DNA of 64,000 bases from Nocardia xishanensis NBRC 101358 (GCF_001613365.1 NZ_BDCF01000030.1:29760-93759); one strand, 5' to 3'; numbered from the stretch's first letter, positions 8,506 to 19,560 are shown. The notes: generated by a model not told the origin, from the letters alone. Made by a program: numbers and translations.

Positions 8506-9072
8506 ATGACCTCTCGGGGACCACTAGGTGGTTCGACCAGCGACGCGCATCCCAGCGCGGCCTCCGCCGCGCCCGGCTCGGGACCGATCGTGCGACGCGC
8601 CCGAACCTCGGACGTCCCGGAGATCAAACGCCTCGTCGACGTCTACGCGGGCCGCATTCTGCTGGAGAAGAACCTGGTCACCCTGTACGAATCGGTGCAG
8701 GAGTTCTGGGTCGCCGAGGTCGGCGGCCGGGTGGTCGGCTGTGGCGCGCTGCACGTGTTGTGGGCCGATCTCGGCGAGGTGCGCACCGTCGCGGTGCACC
8801 CCGATGCCAAGGGCACCGGAGTGGGCAAGCTCATCGTGCAGCGGCTCATCGCGGTGGCCAGGGAACTGGAACTGCGCAGGCTGTTCGTGCTGACCTTCGA
8901 GGTGGAGTTCTTCGGCAGGCACGGCTTCGTGGAGATCGACGGCACCCCGGTGACCGCCGAGGTCTACGCCGAGATGTGCCGGTCCTACGACACCGGCGTG
9001 GCCGAGTTCCTCGACTTGAGTTATGTGAAGCCGAACACTCTCGGCAACACCCGCATGCTGCTGACCCTCTGA
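8506..9072 (+). CDS. argA: ArgA-type amino-acid N-acetyltransferase (Rv2747-like)
   Basis: The ~188-residue single-domain GNAT protein has the acetyl-CoA loop VRTVAVHPDAKGTGVGKLIVQRL and the C-terminal FFGRHGFVEIDGTPV strand typical of N-acetylglutamate synthases. It corresponds to Rv2747, the short actinobacterial N-acetylglutamate synthase lacking the kinase-like domain, which acts at the first step of arginine biosynthesis. Location between pgsA and ftsK matches mycobacteria. The start is uncertain: Met 8506 or the upstream Met at 8455 would both give a poorly conserved N-terminal tail before VRRARTSDV. Confidence 0.85.
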   Translation: MTSRGPLGGSTSDAHPSAASAAPGSGPIVRRARTSDVPEIKRLVDVYAGRILLEKNLVTLYESVQEFWVAEVGGRVVGCGALHVLWADLGEVRTVAVHPDAKGTGVGKLIVQRLIAVARELELRRLFVLTFEVEFFGRHGFVEIDGTPVTAEVYAEMCRSYDTGVAEFLDLSYVKPNTLGNTRMLLTL

Positions 9073-9096
9073 AGCGCCGAAAGAAAGCGATATACC

Positions 9097-9381
9097 GTGC
9101 CGATCTTCGCCGTCCACTACACCTATTCCGAGGCCACCGTTCCCGGCCGCGACACCCACCGGCCCGAGCACCGCGGGTGGTTGTCCGGGCTGGTCGACGC
9201 GGGAACGCTGCTGTCCAGCGGACCGTACCCGGACGGGTCGGGCGCGTTGCTGATCTTCCGCGCCGAGGACGAGGCGACGCTGAAGGATCTGCTCGCGCAG
9301 GACCCCTTCGCGAGGGAAGGGCTCATCGACGCGGTGCGCGCGGTGGAGTGGCAACCGGTGATGGGCGCTTTCTCCGCCTGA
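9097..9381 (+). CDS. YciI family protein
   Basis: This 94-aa protein with a GTG start contains the YciI dimeric alpha-beta barrel: HYTYSE near the N-terminus, RPEHRGWLSGLVDAGTLLSSGPY and a C-terminal DPFAREGLIDAVRAVEW. The His-Asp pair conserved in the family is visible. The biochemical role is generally unknown; some members are dehydrochlorinase-like or small regulators. It follows the ArgA-like gene by 24 bp on the same strand and is closed by a strong hairpin. Confidence 0.9.
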   Translation: MPIFAVHYTYSEATVPGRDTHRPEHRGWLSGLVDAGTLLSSGPYPDGSGALLIFRAEDEATLKDLLAQDPFAREGLIDAVRAVEWQPVMGAFSA

Positions 9382-9392
9382 TCGAACGAAGC

Positions 9393-9426
9393 GAGCCCCG
9401 CACCCTGTCGAGTGGGTGCGGGGCTC
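9393..9426. terminator. intrinsic terminator between converging genes
   Basis: A perfect 13-bp stem (GAGCCCCGCACCC against 9414-9426) with an 8-nt loop sits 12 bp after the YciI stop and before the stop of the opposite-strand TerC gene, so it probably ends both transcripts. Confidence 0.85.
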
Positions 9427-9453
9427 TTCGTCAGGCCTCGAGGCCCGGTGCGC

Positions 9454-10443
9454 CTACCGTGCGTCCTGCGGAGCCGTGCCCCGGGTCTTGATCAGGCTCG
9501 CGACGGTGGCGACGACGAGCACGCCGATGATGACGCCCAGCGAGACCGGGGTCGATATCTCCGGCACGCTGACGTGCTCACCGCCGTTGACGAACGGCAG
9601 CGTGTTCTCGTGCAGCGCGTGCAGCACCAGCTTGACGCCGATGAACGCCAGGATCGCGGCCAAGCCGTAGGACAGGTACACCAGCCGGTCCAGCAGGCCG
9701 CCGATCAGGAAGTACAGCTGGCGCAGGCCCATGAGCGCGAACGCGTTGGCGGTGAACACCAGGTACGGCTCCTCGGTGAGGCCGTAGATCGCGGGAATGG
9801 AATCCAGCGCGAACAGCAGATCCGCGAAGCCGATGGCGAGCAGCGCGAGCAGCAGCGGGGTCACCGCCAAGCGGCCGCCGACCCGGGTGAGGAGCTTGTC
9901 GCCGTCGTACTCGTCGGTGGTCGGCAGCACCCGCTTGGCCAGCGCGACGATGCGGCTGTCGCGTTTCTCCTCGGCCTCCACCTCGTGGCCGCTCTCGCGC
10001 AGCAGCTTGACGGCGGTGTAGATCAGGAAGGCGCCGAACAGGTAGAAGACCCAGCTGAACGCGCTGATCGCGGCGGCGCCGACCGCGATGAACGCACCGC
10101 GCATGGCGAGCGCGAGCACAATGCCGATGAGCAGCACCTTCTGCTGGTAGATCCGTGGCACGGCGAAGGTGGTCATGATGATCAGGAAGACGAACAGGTT
10201 GTCCACCGAGAGCGCCTTCTCGGTGACGAAACCGGCGTAGTACTCCCCGCCGAAGGTCGAGCCCCACCGCCAGGCGACGAACCCGCCGAAGGCCAAGGCG
10301 ATGCTGATGTAGACCGCCGACCAGAAGGCCGATTCGCGGAATGTCGGTTCGTGCGGGGTTCGCACGTGGGCGAAGAAGTCGAAGACGAACAAGCCGAGGA
10401 TCACCGCGACGGTGATCCCCCATTCGAGTGCGGTCACCTGCAT
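9454..10443 (-). CDS. TerC/Alx family integral membrane protein
   Basis: The 329-residue protein has about nine transmembrane helices and the TerC-family motifs EKALSVDNLFVF and FADLLFALDSIPAI, whose conserved Asp/Asn residues are thought to bind metal. Relatives (Alx, TerC, YkoY) export Mn2+ or act in tellurite resistance and metal loading of secreted enzymes. The start Met at MQVTALEWG opens the first membrane helix. In many bacteria such genes follow a yybP-ykoY manganese riboswitch; I looked in the upstream 250 bp and did not see its conserved core. Confidence 0.92.
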   Translation of the reverse strand: MQVTALEWGITVAVILGLFVFDFFAHVRTPHEPTFRESAFWSAVYISIALAFGGFVAWRWGSTFGGEYYAGFVTEKALSVDNLFVFLIIMTTFAVPRIYQQKVLLIGIVLALAMRGAFIAVGAAAISAFSWVFYLFGAFLIYTAVKLLRESGHEVEAEEKRDSRIVALAKRVLPTTDEYDGDKLLTRVGGRLAVTPLLLALLAIGFADLLFALDSIPAIYGLTEEPYLVFTANAFALMGLRQLYFLIGGLLDRLVYLSYGLAAILAFIGVKLVLHALHENTLPFVNGGEHVSVPEISTPVSLGVIIGVLVVATVASLIKTRGTAPQDAR

Positions 10444-10772
10444 GCTGCGGCCCGATCGGAGGCGGTAGTCATGACGGCCATCATGCCCGATTTGTCCGTT
10501 CTTGTCGGCTAGCGGGTTGGTTGCCGACCATCCTGTCACACTCCGGTAAACCGCTCGCCGAGCAAAAGAGCACACGTCGGACGCCGGAAAGTCCGCATCT
10601 GGGTGATTGCGCGCACATTGCGGCGCCGGAAAAATCGGACATAACAACCGGGTAGGGAAAACCAGTGTCGCCCGGCCGATTCGGGTGTTAGCGTTCGAGG
10701 ACGAAGTACGACCGCTCCAACCGGGGCGTCGGGGGAACCGCTTCCCCACCCACGAACCGAAAGGCACCGGCG

Positions 10773-10892
10773 ATGACAGCGCGGATCCGGCAGCAGCGAC
10801 AGTGGTCGCTCGACGCCGCCGCGCGCCCGAACGCCCTGCGCACCACGTGCCTAGTCGACTCCCCCTGGACGCGCGTCCGGAGCGGCCCCTGA
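10773..10892 (+). CDS. hypothetical 39-aa basic peptide
   Basis: In the 575-bp interval between the TerC gene and the tRNAs lies a short ORF, MTARIRQQRQWSLDAAAR...RSGP, with a purine-rich GAAAGG upstream of its ATG and a -10-like TAGCGT about 90 bp before. It is followed directly by an 8-bp hairpin (10894-10912) and a strong terminator. That arrangement suggests a short independent transcript that could encode this Arg-rich peptide or be non-coding. No family is recognised. The rest of the interval shows no further gene. Confidence 0.3.
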   Translation: MTARIRQQRQWSLDAAARPNALRTTCLVDSPWTRVRSGP

Positions 10893-10920
10893 GTTCTCGA
10901 CGTTCGAGAACCCTCACACG

Positions 10921-10960
10921 GGGTCATTCCGCGGCAATCGGCCTGGGAATGACCCTTTTT
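10921..10960 (+). terminator. strong Rho-independent terminator
   Basis: A perfect 10-bp stem GGGTCATTCC / 10946-10955 with a 15-nt loop is followed immediately by TTTTT on the + strand. It separates the short transcript unit at ~10.7-10.9 kb from the tRNA genes. Confidence 0.85.
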
Positions 10961-11018
10961 CGTACGCGGACGCGGCTCGACTGTCAGCCGCCACGAACTT
11001 TCGGCCGCAAGGCCGCAC

Positions 11019-11092
11019 TCCCTCGTAGCCCAACTGGCAGAGGCGCCGGCATTAGGAGCCGGGAGTTGCGAGTTCGAATCTCGCCGAGGGAA
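11019..11092 (+). tRNA. tRNA with UAG anticodon, class I shape
   Basis: A full cloverleaf can be drawn: 7-bp acceptor TCCCTCG/CGAGGGA, a D arm with three pairs, anticodon stem CCGGC/GCCGG around the 7-nt loop ATTAGGA, a 5-nt variable loop GAGTT, and a T arm GCGAG/CTCGC with loop TTCGAAT. Discriminator is A and CCA is not encoded. The loop gives anticodon UAG (reads CUA, Leu), but tRNA-Leu normally has a long variable arm, which is absent here. The amino-acid identity is therefore uncertain. Confidence 0.8.
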
Positions 11093-11119
11093 CAGGTTCG
11101 CGCGAATCTGCGCGGACGA

Positions 11120-11193
11120 GCGTTTGTAGCTCAATGGGACAGAGCGCCCGCCTACGAAGCGGGAGGTTGGAGGTTCGAGTCCTCCCAAGCGCG
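11120..11193 (+). tRNA. tRNA-Arg (ACG)
   Basis: The cloverleaf has acceptor GCGTTTG/CAAGCGC (one G-U pair), D stem GCTC/GAGC, anticodon stem CCCGC/GCGGG with loop CTACGAA (anticodon ACG, expected to be edited to ICG), a 5-nt variable loop and T arm GGAGG/CCTCC with loop TTCGAGT. The anticodon assigns arginine. It lies 27 bp downstream of the other tRNA and is probably co-transcribed with it. Confidence 0.93.
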
Positions 11194-11300
11194 CCGATGA
11201 AGTGTGACGTACGGCAACCATGGCGGATGCGCCGCGGTCCGGCGGGCCGGATCAGGCCCGAATATTCGCGTGCGACAAGCAGACAGGCGTGTCACAGTCG

Positions 11301-12131
11301 ATGATCGTGACCGAGGACTACCGCACCCTGAATCGGGCCACCTGGGATCAGCGAGCGCCGCTGCACGCCGCGTCGCCGGGCTATCGGGTGTCGCGGTTTC
11401 TCGCCGAACCGGAGTTCCTGAGTCCGACAGTGCGTTTCGACCTGCCGATGCTCGGTGACGTACGCGGGCTGCGCGGCGTGCATTTGCAGTGTCACATCGG
11501 TACCGACACGATCTCGCTGGCGCGACTGGGCGCTCGGATGACCGGACTCGACTTCAGCCCGGCTTCGCTGGCGCAGGCTCGATCGCTGGCGCACAAGACG
11601 GGCGCCGACGTCCATTTCGTCGAAGCCGATGTGTACGACGCGGTCTCGGCGCTCGGCGCGGAACGGTTCGATTTGGTGTTCACCGGAATCGGCGCGCTGT
11701 GCTGGCTGCCGAGCGTCGACCGCTGGGCACGGACCGTGGCCGCGCTGCTGCGCCCCGGCGGGCGGCTGTTCCTGCGCGAAGCCCATCCGGTGCTATTGGC
11801 CCTCGACGAAGACGTCACCGACCGATTGACGATCGGCTACTCGTATTTCGAGACGCCCGAGCCGATGGTGTTCTCCAACGACTCCACCTACGTCGAGATC
11901 GACGGCCGTCTCGATCCGACCGTCACCCACGAGTGGAATCACGGCCTCGGCGAGATGATCTCGGCGCTGCTGGCCAACGGTCTCACCCTCACCGGGCTCA
12001 CCGAACACCGCAGCGTCCCGTGGAATGCCTTGCCGGGCAGGATGAGCTGCGACGAACACGAGGAGTGGCGGCTGATCGAGCATCCCGAACGCGTCCCGCT
12101 CAGCTACACCCTGCGAGCCCGCAAGGAGTGA
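11301..12131 (+). CDS. class I SAM-dependent methyltransferase
   Basis: The 276-aa protein has a Rossmann-type methyltransferase core. Motif I is modified to GVHLQCHIGTDTISLARLGARMTGLDFS, in which the usual GxGxG glycine loop reads HIGTDT; LLRPGGRLFLREAHP forms the post-motif strand. The LQCHIGTDT version is typical of a Methyltransf_11/25 subgroup common in actinobacteria. The substrate is unknown. The chosen Met (MIVTEDYRTLNRATWD) precedes the conserved N-terminal NRxTWDxRA segment; 27 in-frame codons upstream look non-coding. Confidence 0.88.
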   Translation: MIVTEDYRTLNRATWDQRAPLHAASPGYRVSRFLAEPEFLSPTVRFDLPMLGDVRGLRGVHLQCHIGTDTISLARLGARMTGLDFSPASLAQARSLAHKTGADVHFVEADVYDAVSALGAERFDLVFTGIGALCWLPSVDRWARTVAALLRPGGRLFLREAHPVLLALDEDVTDRLTIGYSYFETPEPMVFSNDSTYVEIDGRLDPTVTHEWNHGLGEMISALLANGLTLTGLTEHRSVPWNALPGRMSCDEHEEWRLIEHPERVPLSYTLRARKE

Positions 12132-12203
12132 CGGCCACCGCTCGAGAGCGGATCCGGGGCACGCCGGACGATCGGGGCGGGCCGGGGCTCGCGTAAGTTC
12201 GGT

Positions 12204-12890
12204 GTGGTCATGGTGACTCTGCTCTTGGCGCTGACCGGCTTCGCCTTCCTCGATTCGCTCGATCTGCTGCTCGTCGGCGTCACGGTCGCGATCGTGTACG
12301 ACAGCAAACTCGCGCGGCGGTCACCACTTCCCGGCGGTCTGAGTTTCGTCGCGGGCGTCTTCGCGATGACCACCACGTTCGGGATCTGCGCCGTGCTCGG
12401 CATCAACTGGCTCACCTCGCTGATCGGCTTCGAACTGACGCCGACGATCCGCTACTGGGGCGAGCTGGCGGTCGGCCTCCTCCTGCTGCTGTTCTCCGTG
12501 TTGCCTTCCGGCGCGCGCCGCGACCCGCCCGCGTGGGCGACCAAGGCCCGGCGACGCCCCTGGGTGCTGGCGCTGGTCGGTGTCGCGATCGGATTCGCGC
12601 AGGCGCCTACGGCGGTGCCGTATCTCGCGGGCCTCGCCATGCTGTCGGCGCACGATCCGCTGCCTACGCTGTGGCCGCTGATCATCGTCTCCTACTGCGC
12701 GGTCGCGCTGCTCCCGCCGCTGTTGATTCTCGCGCTGTCCACCCGCGGCAGCGCGCGTGCCCGTCGCATCTACCGGACGATCGTGCGCGTCCTCACCGAG
12801 TACGGCCCGCTCTCGGTGCGAATCATCTTCGGGCTCTTGGGCGCCGCCCTGATCACCGACGCGATGATCCACCACGCGCACCTGTGGTGA
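12204..12890 (+). CDS. GAP/LysE-like integral membrane protein
   Basis: This ~228-aa protein has six predicted transmembrane helices. The N-terminal FAFLDSLDLLLVGVTVAIVYD, the central LVGVAIGFAQAPTAVPYLAGLAML and the C-terminal FGLLGAALITDAM resemble the Sap/GAP (glycopeptidolipid-addressing protein) branch of the LysE superfamily found in mycolic-acid bacteria. These proteins are thought to help export lipids or small molecules; the substrate here is unknown. GTG at 12204 or ATG at 12210 could be the start. Confidence 0.8.
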   Translation: MVMVTLLLALTGFAFLDSLDLLLVGVTVAIVYDSKLARRSPLPGGLSFVAGVFAMTTTFGICAVLGINWLTSLIGFELTPTIRYWGELAVGLLLLLFSVLPSGARRDPPAWATKARRRPWVLALVGVAIGFAQAPTAVPYLAGLAMLSAHDPLPTLWPLIIVSYCAVALLPPLLILALSTRGSARARRIYRTIVRVLTEYGPLSVRIIFGLLGAALITDAMIHHAHLW

Positions 12891-12953
12891 CCGGCGGGCG
12901 CGACCGGAGCGGAGACCGTCTTCGGATCTCGCGCGACCGGGACGAAGGTCCGC

Positions 12954-15521
<2,568 letters not shown>

Positions 15522-15636
15522 GGACCCAGGCTAGCCGCAAACGCCCCATCCAGACCATCCGCAACACCCGTATCGCCCGCCTCGAGCGCGGCGGATCACA
15601 GCCGAACGCCCCGCTCGAGCGATGGATACGGGCGGT

Positions 15637-16260
15637 TCAGAACGAGCGGTCGAGTTCCAGCACCGCGCGCACGGCGTCCTCGTCGCCCGTGGTCTCGATG
15701 CGCACCTTGTCGCGGCCGAACGCGTGCAGCACCAGTTCGGAAGGCTTACCGGTGAGCGTCACCGCGGCGCCCTCGGCCGACCTCACTTCCGCACGGCGGC
15801 CATCGGGCGTCGCCAGCACCACCGGCACGGGGGCGGCGCGGTAGGCCATCTTGCCGACCCGTCGCGCCACGTTCCACAACTGGGACTCGTCGGCGTCGGA
15901 GAGTTCGCGCGGCTGCCAGTCCGATCCGGCGCGGCGCACATCCTCGTGGTGCACGAACATCTCGCTCAGATTGACCACCGCGTCCACCGGCTTCAGCGGC
16001 GACCACCAGGGCGGGCCGGTCCGCACCAGGTCCAGCAGCTCGGGAAAGGGCTTGCGCGCCACGCGGTCCTGCACCGACTCGAGGTAGCCGGCGAACGGCT
16101 TCAGCAGGATGCCGGGCGCGGCGTCGGGGCGGCGTTCCCGAACGATCAAGTGCGCCGCCAAGTCTCGCACGGTCCACCCGCCGCAAAGGGTCGGTGCATC
16201 GGGACCGGCCGACGACATCGCGGCCACCAGCGCTCGACGTTCCCGTTGTGCCATGCTCAC
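15637..16260 (-). CDS. TIGR03085 family DinB-like metal-binding protein
   Basis: The 207-aa protein matches the actinobacterial TIGR03085 family in the mycothiol-dependent maleylpyruvate isomerase/DinB-like superfamily. It has CGGWTVRDLAAHLIVRERRP (a metal His in AHL), EMFVHHEDVRRA (a second His pair) and a C-terminal SCP2-like region (LTGKPSELVLHAFGR). The role may be a thiol-dependent transferase, but none is proven. The start is GTG 16260 or ATG 16254; neither has a clear ribosome-binding site. Confidence 0.85.
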   Translation of the reverse strand: MSMAQRERRALVAAMSSAGPDAPTLCGGWTVRDLAAHLIVRERRPDAAPGILLKPFAGYLESVQDRVARKPFPELLDLVRTGPPWWSPLKPVDAVVNLSEMFVHHEDVRRAGSDWQPRELSDADESQLWNVARRVGKMAYRAAPVPVVLATPDGRRAEVRSAEGAAVTLTGKPSELVLHAFGRDKVRIETTGDEDAVRAVLELDRSF

Positions 16261-16424
16261 GTGCCGACCATAACCGATACCGGAAGGTCGCTTGGGAGCC
16301 CGGCCGGTCGTCTGGACCCGTGCGACACCGAAATGGAATGCGCCGACTGGATTCCCGAATGGTTGCTCGGTAGCTTGTCACTGGTCCATAGGGTCGTGGA
16401 CCTCTCAGTTCGAAGGGATTCACC

Positions 16425-16793
16425 TTGAAGAAGTTCTTCACCGCTGCCGCGGTCATCGTGGCAACGGTCGGTTCGATGCTGGCCACCTCGGCACCGGCGC
16501 AGGCCGGATACGGCTACTACGGCGCGATCGCCGTGTCGAGCGACGGTAGCTACGGCATCGCCAACAACTACGGAAGCTACAGCGCCGCCGAGGACGCCGC
16601 TATCGATGTCTGCGGTTACGGCTGCTCCACCCTGGTCTCCTGGACCAACGGCTGCGGCGTGCTCGCCAGCTCCGACACACGCTGGAGCGCGTCGGCGCGG
16701 CCGAGCTACTCCGAGGCCCGGGCCGCGGCGCTGAGCCGCCTCTCCGGCGGCTGGGTCGTCGACTGGCGCTGCACCTCGGGCTACTCGCTGTAA
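16425..16793 (+). CDS. secreted DUF4189 protein, TTG start
   Basis: This 122-aa exported protein starts with TTG at 16425, supported by AAGGG eight bases upstream and an immediate signal peptide (MKKFFTAAAVIVATVGSML, ending APAQA). The mature part is a DUF4189 domain with YGAIAVSSDG, paired Cys residues (VCGYGCSTL, NGCGVLA, WRCTSGYS) likely to form disulfides, and the AAEDAAIDVC repeat-like helix. It is known only as a small secreted domain in actinobacteria. Next downstream is a lipoprotein gene on the same strand (60 bp). Confidence 0.88.
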   Translation: MKKFFTAAAVIVATVGSMLATSAPAQAGYGYYGAIAVSSDGSYGIANNYGSYSAAEDAAIDVCGYGCSTLVSWTNGCGVLASSDTRWSASARPSYSEARAAALSRLSGGWVVDWRCTSGYSL

Positions 16794-16853
16794 ATCCGAC
16801 ACCGTCGCGCCGTCAGCTGTGTCGGCGCGACACCACTTCACCAGGGGAAAATC

Positions 16854-17408
16854 GTGAAACACCGCTCCATTCGGGCCGCGGTCGCCGTGCTGCTGACCGC
16901 CTCGGCGTTCGCGCTCGGCGCGTGCAGCTCCAGCACCGACTCCTCCTCGACCACGGGCGCGAGCACCTCGCCCGCGGGCAAGTTCGAGGAAGGTAAGAAC
17001 GAGGACAAGGCCGTCGACGGCAAGGCGCCCACCTCGACCACGCGGCCGAACCTGCCCAAGCCCGCCGCTTCGCTGCTCAACGAGCGCATCAACCGCGCCT
17101 TCGATCCCTCGGTGAGCGCCGAGGAGAAGATCAGCTGGATCCAGGACGCCGAGCGCGATCCGCAGCTGGTCGACAAGCTGGTCGACGCGGCCAAGCGCAA
17201 CAAGGTGACCGTCCAGATCACCAATGTGCAGGAACCCAAGGACGGCAAGCTGAAGGCCGACGCGAAGGTCACCATCGACGGGCAGCCGGTGGAGAACGCG
17301 TTCGTCGAGTTCGTCGCGGAAGGCAGCGACTGGAAGGTCTCCCACCAGTTCACCTGCAACATCGTGCGCTCGGCGAAGCTGGACTCCGCCGCCTGCCAGG
17401 CTCAGTAG
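16854..17408 (+). CDS. lipoprotein, MTB12-like
   Basis: The 184-aa product has a lipoprotein signal peptide with lipobox LGAC (FALGACSSSTDSSS) and a Ser/Thr-rich spacer, so it should be lipid-anchored on the outer face of the membrane. Residues ~75-175 form a cystatin/NTF2-like alpha-beta domain (LLNERINRAFDPSVSAEEKISWIQDAE ... KVTIDGQPVENAFVEFV) reminiscent of the low-molecular-weight antigen MTB12 domain of mycobacteria. Start is GTG at 16854. Ligand and function are unknown; the family assignment is moderately sure. Confidence 0.75.
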   Translation: MKHRSIRAAVAVLLTASAFALGACSSSTDSSSTTGASTSPAGKFEEGKNEDKAVDGKAPTSTTRPNLPKPAASLLNERINRAFDPSVSAEEKISWIQDAERDPQLVDKLVDAAKRNKVTVQITNVQEPKDGKLKADAKVTIDGQPVENAFVEFVAEGSDWKVSHQFTCNIVRSAKLDSAACQAQ

Positions 17409-17415
17409 AAGACGT

Positions 17416-17452
17416 GAAAAGCGCCGGAAGGCATTGCCCTCCGGCGCTTTTC
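17416..17452. terminator. bidirectional terminator
   Basis: A perfect 13-bp stem GAAAAGCGCCGGA / 17440-17452, carrying A-runs on one side and T-runs on the other, lies between the converging lipoprotein and RNase J genes and can stop transcription from both directions. Confidence 0.87.
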
Positions 17453-17463
17453 GCGATTCGGGA

Positions 17464-19560
17464 TCAGACGCCGATGACAGTCGGCACGATCATCGGACGG
17501 CGGCGGTAGGTCTCGGCGACCCAGCGCCCGACCACCCGCCGCACGCCCTGGGCGATGCGGTGGATGTCGGTGACGCCCTCACCCGCCAGCCGCAGCAGCT
17601 CGGCCTCGACGAGTTCCGCGGCGTCGGCCAGCGCGGTCGGGTCGTCGGAGAAGCCGCGCCCGCTCAGTTCCGGCGCACTCACGGCCTTGCCGGTGGTCTC
17701 GTCGATGGCGACGGTGATGGAGATGAAACCACCTTCGCCGAGCACCAGACGGTCCGACAGGGTGGACTCGCCGACATCCCCGACGGAAAGGCCGTCCACG
17801 TAGACGTGGCCGACCGGCACCCGGCCGACGATCGACGCGATGCCGTCCACCAGGTCGACCACCACGCCGTCCTCGGCGAGCACCACCCGCTCCTCGGGGA
17901 CGCCGGTGGCCACCGCGAGCGCGGCGTTGGCGCGCAGGTGCCGCCATTCGCCGTGCACCGGCATGGCATTGGTGGGGCGCACCGCGTTGTACAGGTACAG
18001 CAGCTCGCCCGCTGAGGCGTGCCCGGAAACGTGCACCTTGGCGTTCTGCTGGGTGATGACCGTGGCGCCCAGCCTGGCCAGCCCGTTGACCACGGCGAAC
18101 ACCGAGTTCTCGTTGCCTGGGATCAAGGAGGAGGCCAGTACGACCAGGTCGTCGGCGCGGATGTGGATCTGCCGGTGATCGCCGCGCGCCATCCTGGACA
18201 GCGCCGAGAGCGGCTCGCCCTGCGATCCGGTCGAGATGAGCACCAGGCGGTCGCCGGGCAGGGTCGCGGCCACGTCGAGGTCGACGACAACGCCGTCGGG
18301 CACCGTCAGGTAGCCGAGATCCTGGGCGATCTGCATGTTGCGGACCATCGAGCGGCCGACGAAACAGACACGGCGCCCGTACTTCTGGGCCACGTCGACG
18401 ACCTGCTGAATGCGGTGCACGTGGCTGGCGAAGGAGGCCACGATGACCCGGTTGCGCGCCTTGCCGATCACGTTGTCCAGCACGCCGCCGATCTCGCGTT
18501 CCGGCGTGACGAACCCGGGCACCTCGGCATTGGTGGAGTCCACCAGGAACAGGTCGACGCCCTCGTCACCGAGCCGGGAGAAACCGGCCAGGTCGGTGAG
18601 TCGTCCGTCCAGCGGCAGCTGGTCCAGCTTGATGTCTCCGGTGTGCAGCGCGACGCCCGCCGGGGTTCGGATGGCGACCGCGATCGCGTCCGGGATCGAG
18701 TGGTTGACCGCGAAGTACTCGCACTCGAACGGACCGTGGATGGTGGTCTCGCCCTCGACGACCTCCATGAGCTTAGGGTGCAGCCGGTGCTCGCGGCACT
18801 TCGCCGCGACCAGCGCGAGGGTGAACTTGGCACCGATGACCGGGATGTCGCCGCGCATGCGCAGCAAGAACGGCACCGCGCCGATGTGGTCCTCGTGCCC
18901 GTGGGTGAGCACGATCGCGACGACATCGTCCATCCGGTCCTCGATGGGCCGGAAGTCGGGCAGGATCAGGTCGACGCCGGGCTGCTGGTCCTCGGGGAAG
19001 AGCACGCCGCAGTCGACGATGAGCAGCTTGCCGTCGTATTCGAAAACGGTCATGTTGCGGCCGATTTCGCCGATGCCGCCGAGCGCGAAGACGCGCAGAC
19101 CGTTCTTGGGCAGCTTCGGCGGGGCGCCGAGCCGGTCCTGCGCGGCGACCACGGGCGGTTTGGCGGGCGCCTGTTCGCCGCGGCCGCGGCCTTGCCGACC
19201 GCGTCCGGCGCGGCGGCCCTGACCGTTCTGCCGCGGGGATTCGGGCTGCTGAGCCTGAGCGGGCTGCGACTTCTTGGCGCGGTCCGACTTTCGCGCCGAC
19301 TCGGCGCGGGCGGACTCGGCCTGGCGGACCGTTTCCCGCTGCGCGGCGGTTTCCCGCTGCGCGGCGGTTTCCCGCGCGGTGGTTTCGGGCTGAGCGGCCG
19401 CTTCGCGCTTCGCGGTGGTCTCGCGCTTCGCGGTGGTTTCGGCCTGCGCGGCGACGGGTTCGGCGGCGGGCTTTTCGGTGCGTTCCCGCTCGACGGGAGT
19501 CGGTTCGGGGGCGCCCGCGGGGCGGGACGCGGCGCGGCGGGGACGGCGCGGAGTCGTCAT
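17464..19560 (-). CDS. rnj: ribonuclease J with repetitive N-terminal extension
   Basis: The 698-aa protein carries a beta-CASP metallo-beta-lactamase core from ~residue 150: FALGGIGEIGRNMTV, the metal motif THGHEDHIGAVPF (~218), a HTGDIKLD segment, and HVSGHASAGEL in the C-terminal part. RNase J is both 5'-3' exonuclease and endonuclease in mRNA and rRNA processing. Unlike the ~558-aa M. tuberculosis enzyme, it has ~140 extra N-terminal residues: short near-repeats of AQRET/AKRET type (~30-75), then an Arg/Gly/Gln-rich RNA-binding-like patch (RRAGRGRQGRGRG). The gene is followed by dapA upstream on the same strand, as in mycobacteria. Confidence 0.95.
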   Translation of the reverse strand: MTTPRRPRRAASRPAGAPEPTPVERERTEKPAAEPVAAQAETTAKRETTAKREAAAQPETTARETAAQRETAAQRETVRQAESARAESARKSDRAKKSQPAQAQQPESPRQNGQGRRAGRGRQGRGRGEQAPAKPPVVAAQDRLGAPPKLPKNGLRVFALGGIGEIGRNMTVFEYDGKLLIVDCGVLFPEDQQPGVDLILPDFRPIEDRMDDVVAIVLTHGHEDHIGAVPFLLRMRGDIPVIGAKFTLALVAAKCREHRLHPKLMEVVEGETTIHGPFECEYFAVNHSIPDAIAVAIRTPAGVALHTGDIKLDQLPLDGRLTDLAGFSRLGDEGVDLFLVDSTNAEVPGFVTPEREIGGVLDNVIGKARNRVIVASFASHVHRIQQVVDVAQKYGRRVCFVGRSMVRNMQIAQDLGYLTVPDGVVVDLDVAATLPGDRLVLISTGSQGEPLSALSRMARGDHRQIHIRADDLVVLASSLIPGNENSVFAVVNGLARLGATVITQQNAKVHVSGHASAGELLYLYNAVRPTNAMPVHGEWRHLRANAALAVATGVPEERVVLAEDGVVVDLVDGIASIVGRVPVGHVYVDGLSVGDVGESTLSDRLVLGEGGFISITVAIDETTGKAVSAPELSGRGFSDDPTALADAAELVEAELLRLAGEGVTDIHRIAQGVRRVVGRWVAETYRRRPMIVPTVIGV

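Noticed and set aside
10444..10700. yybP-ykoY manganese riboswitch before TerC
   Set aside because: I looked for the conserved riboswitch core on the minus strand and did not find it; only a short GTCGGC/GCCGAC stem is present.
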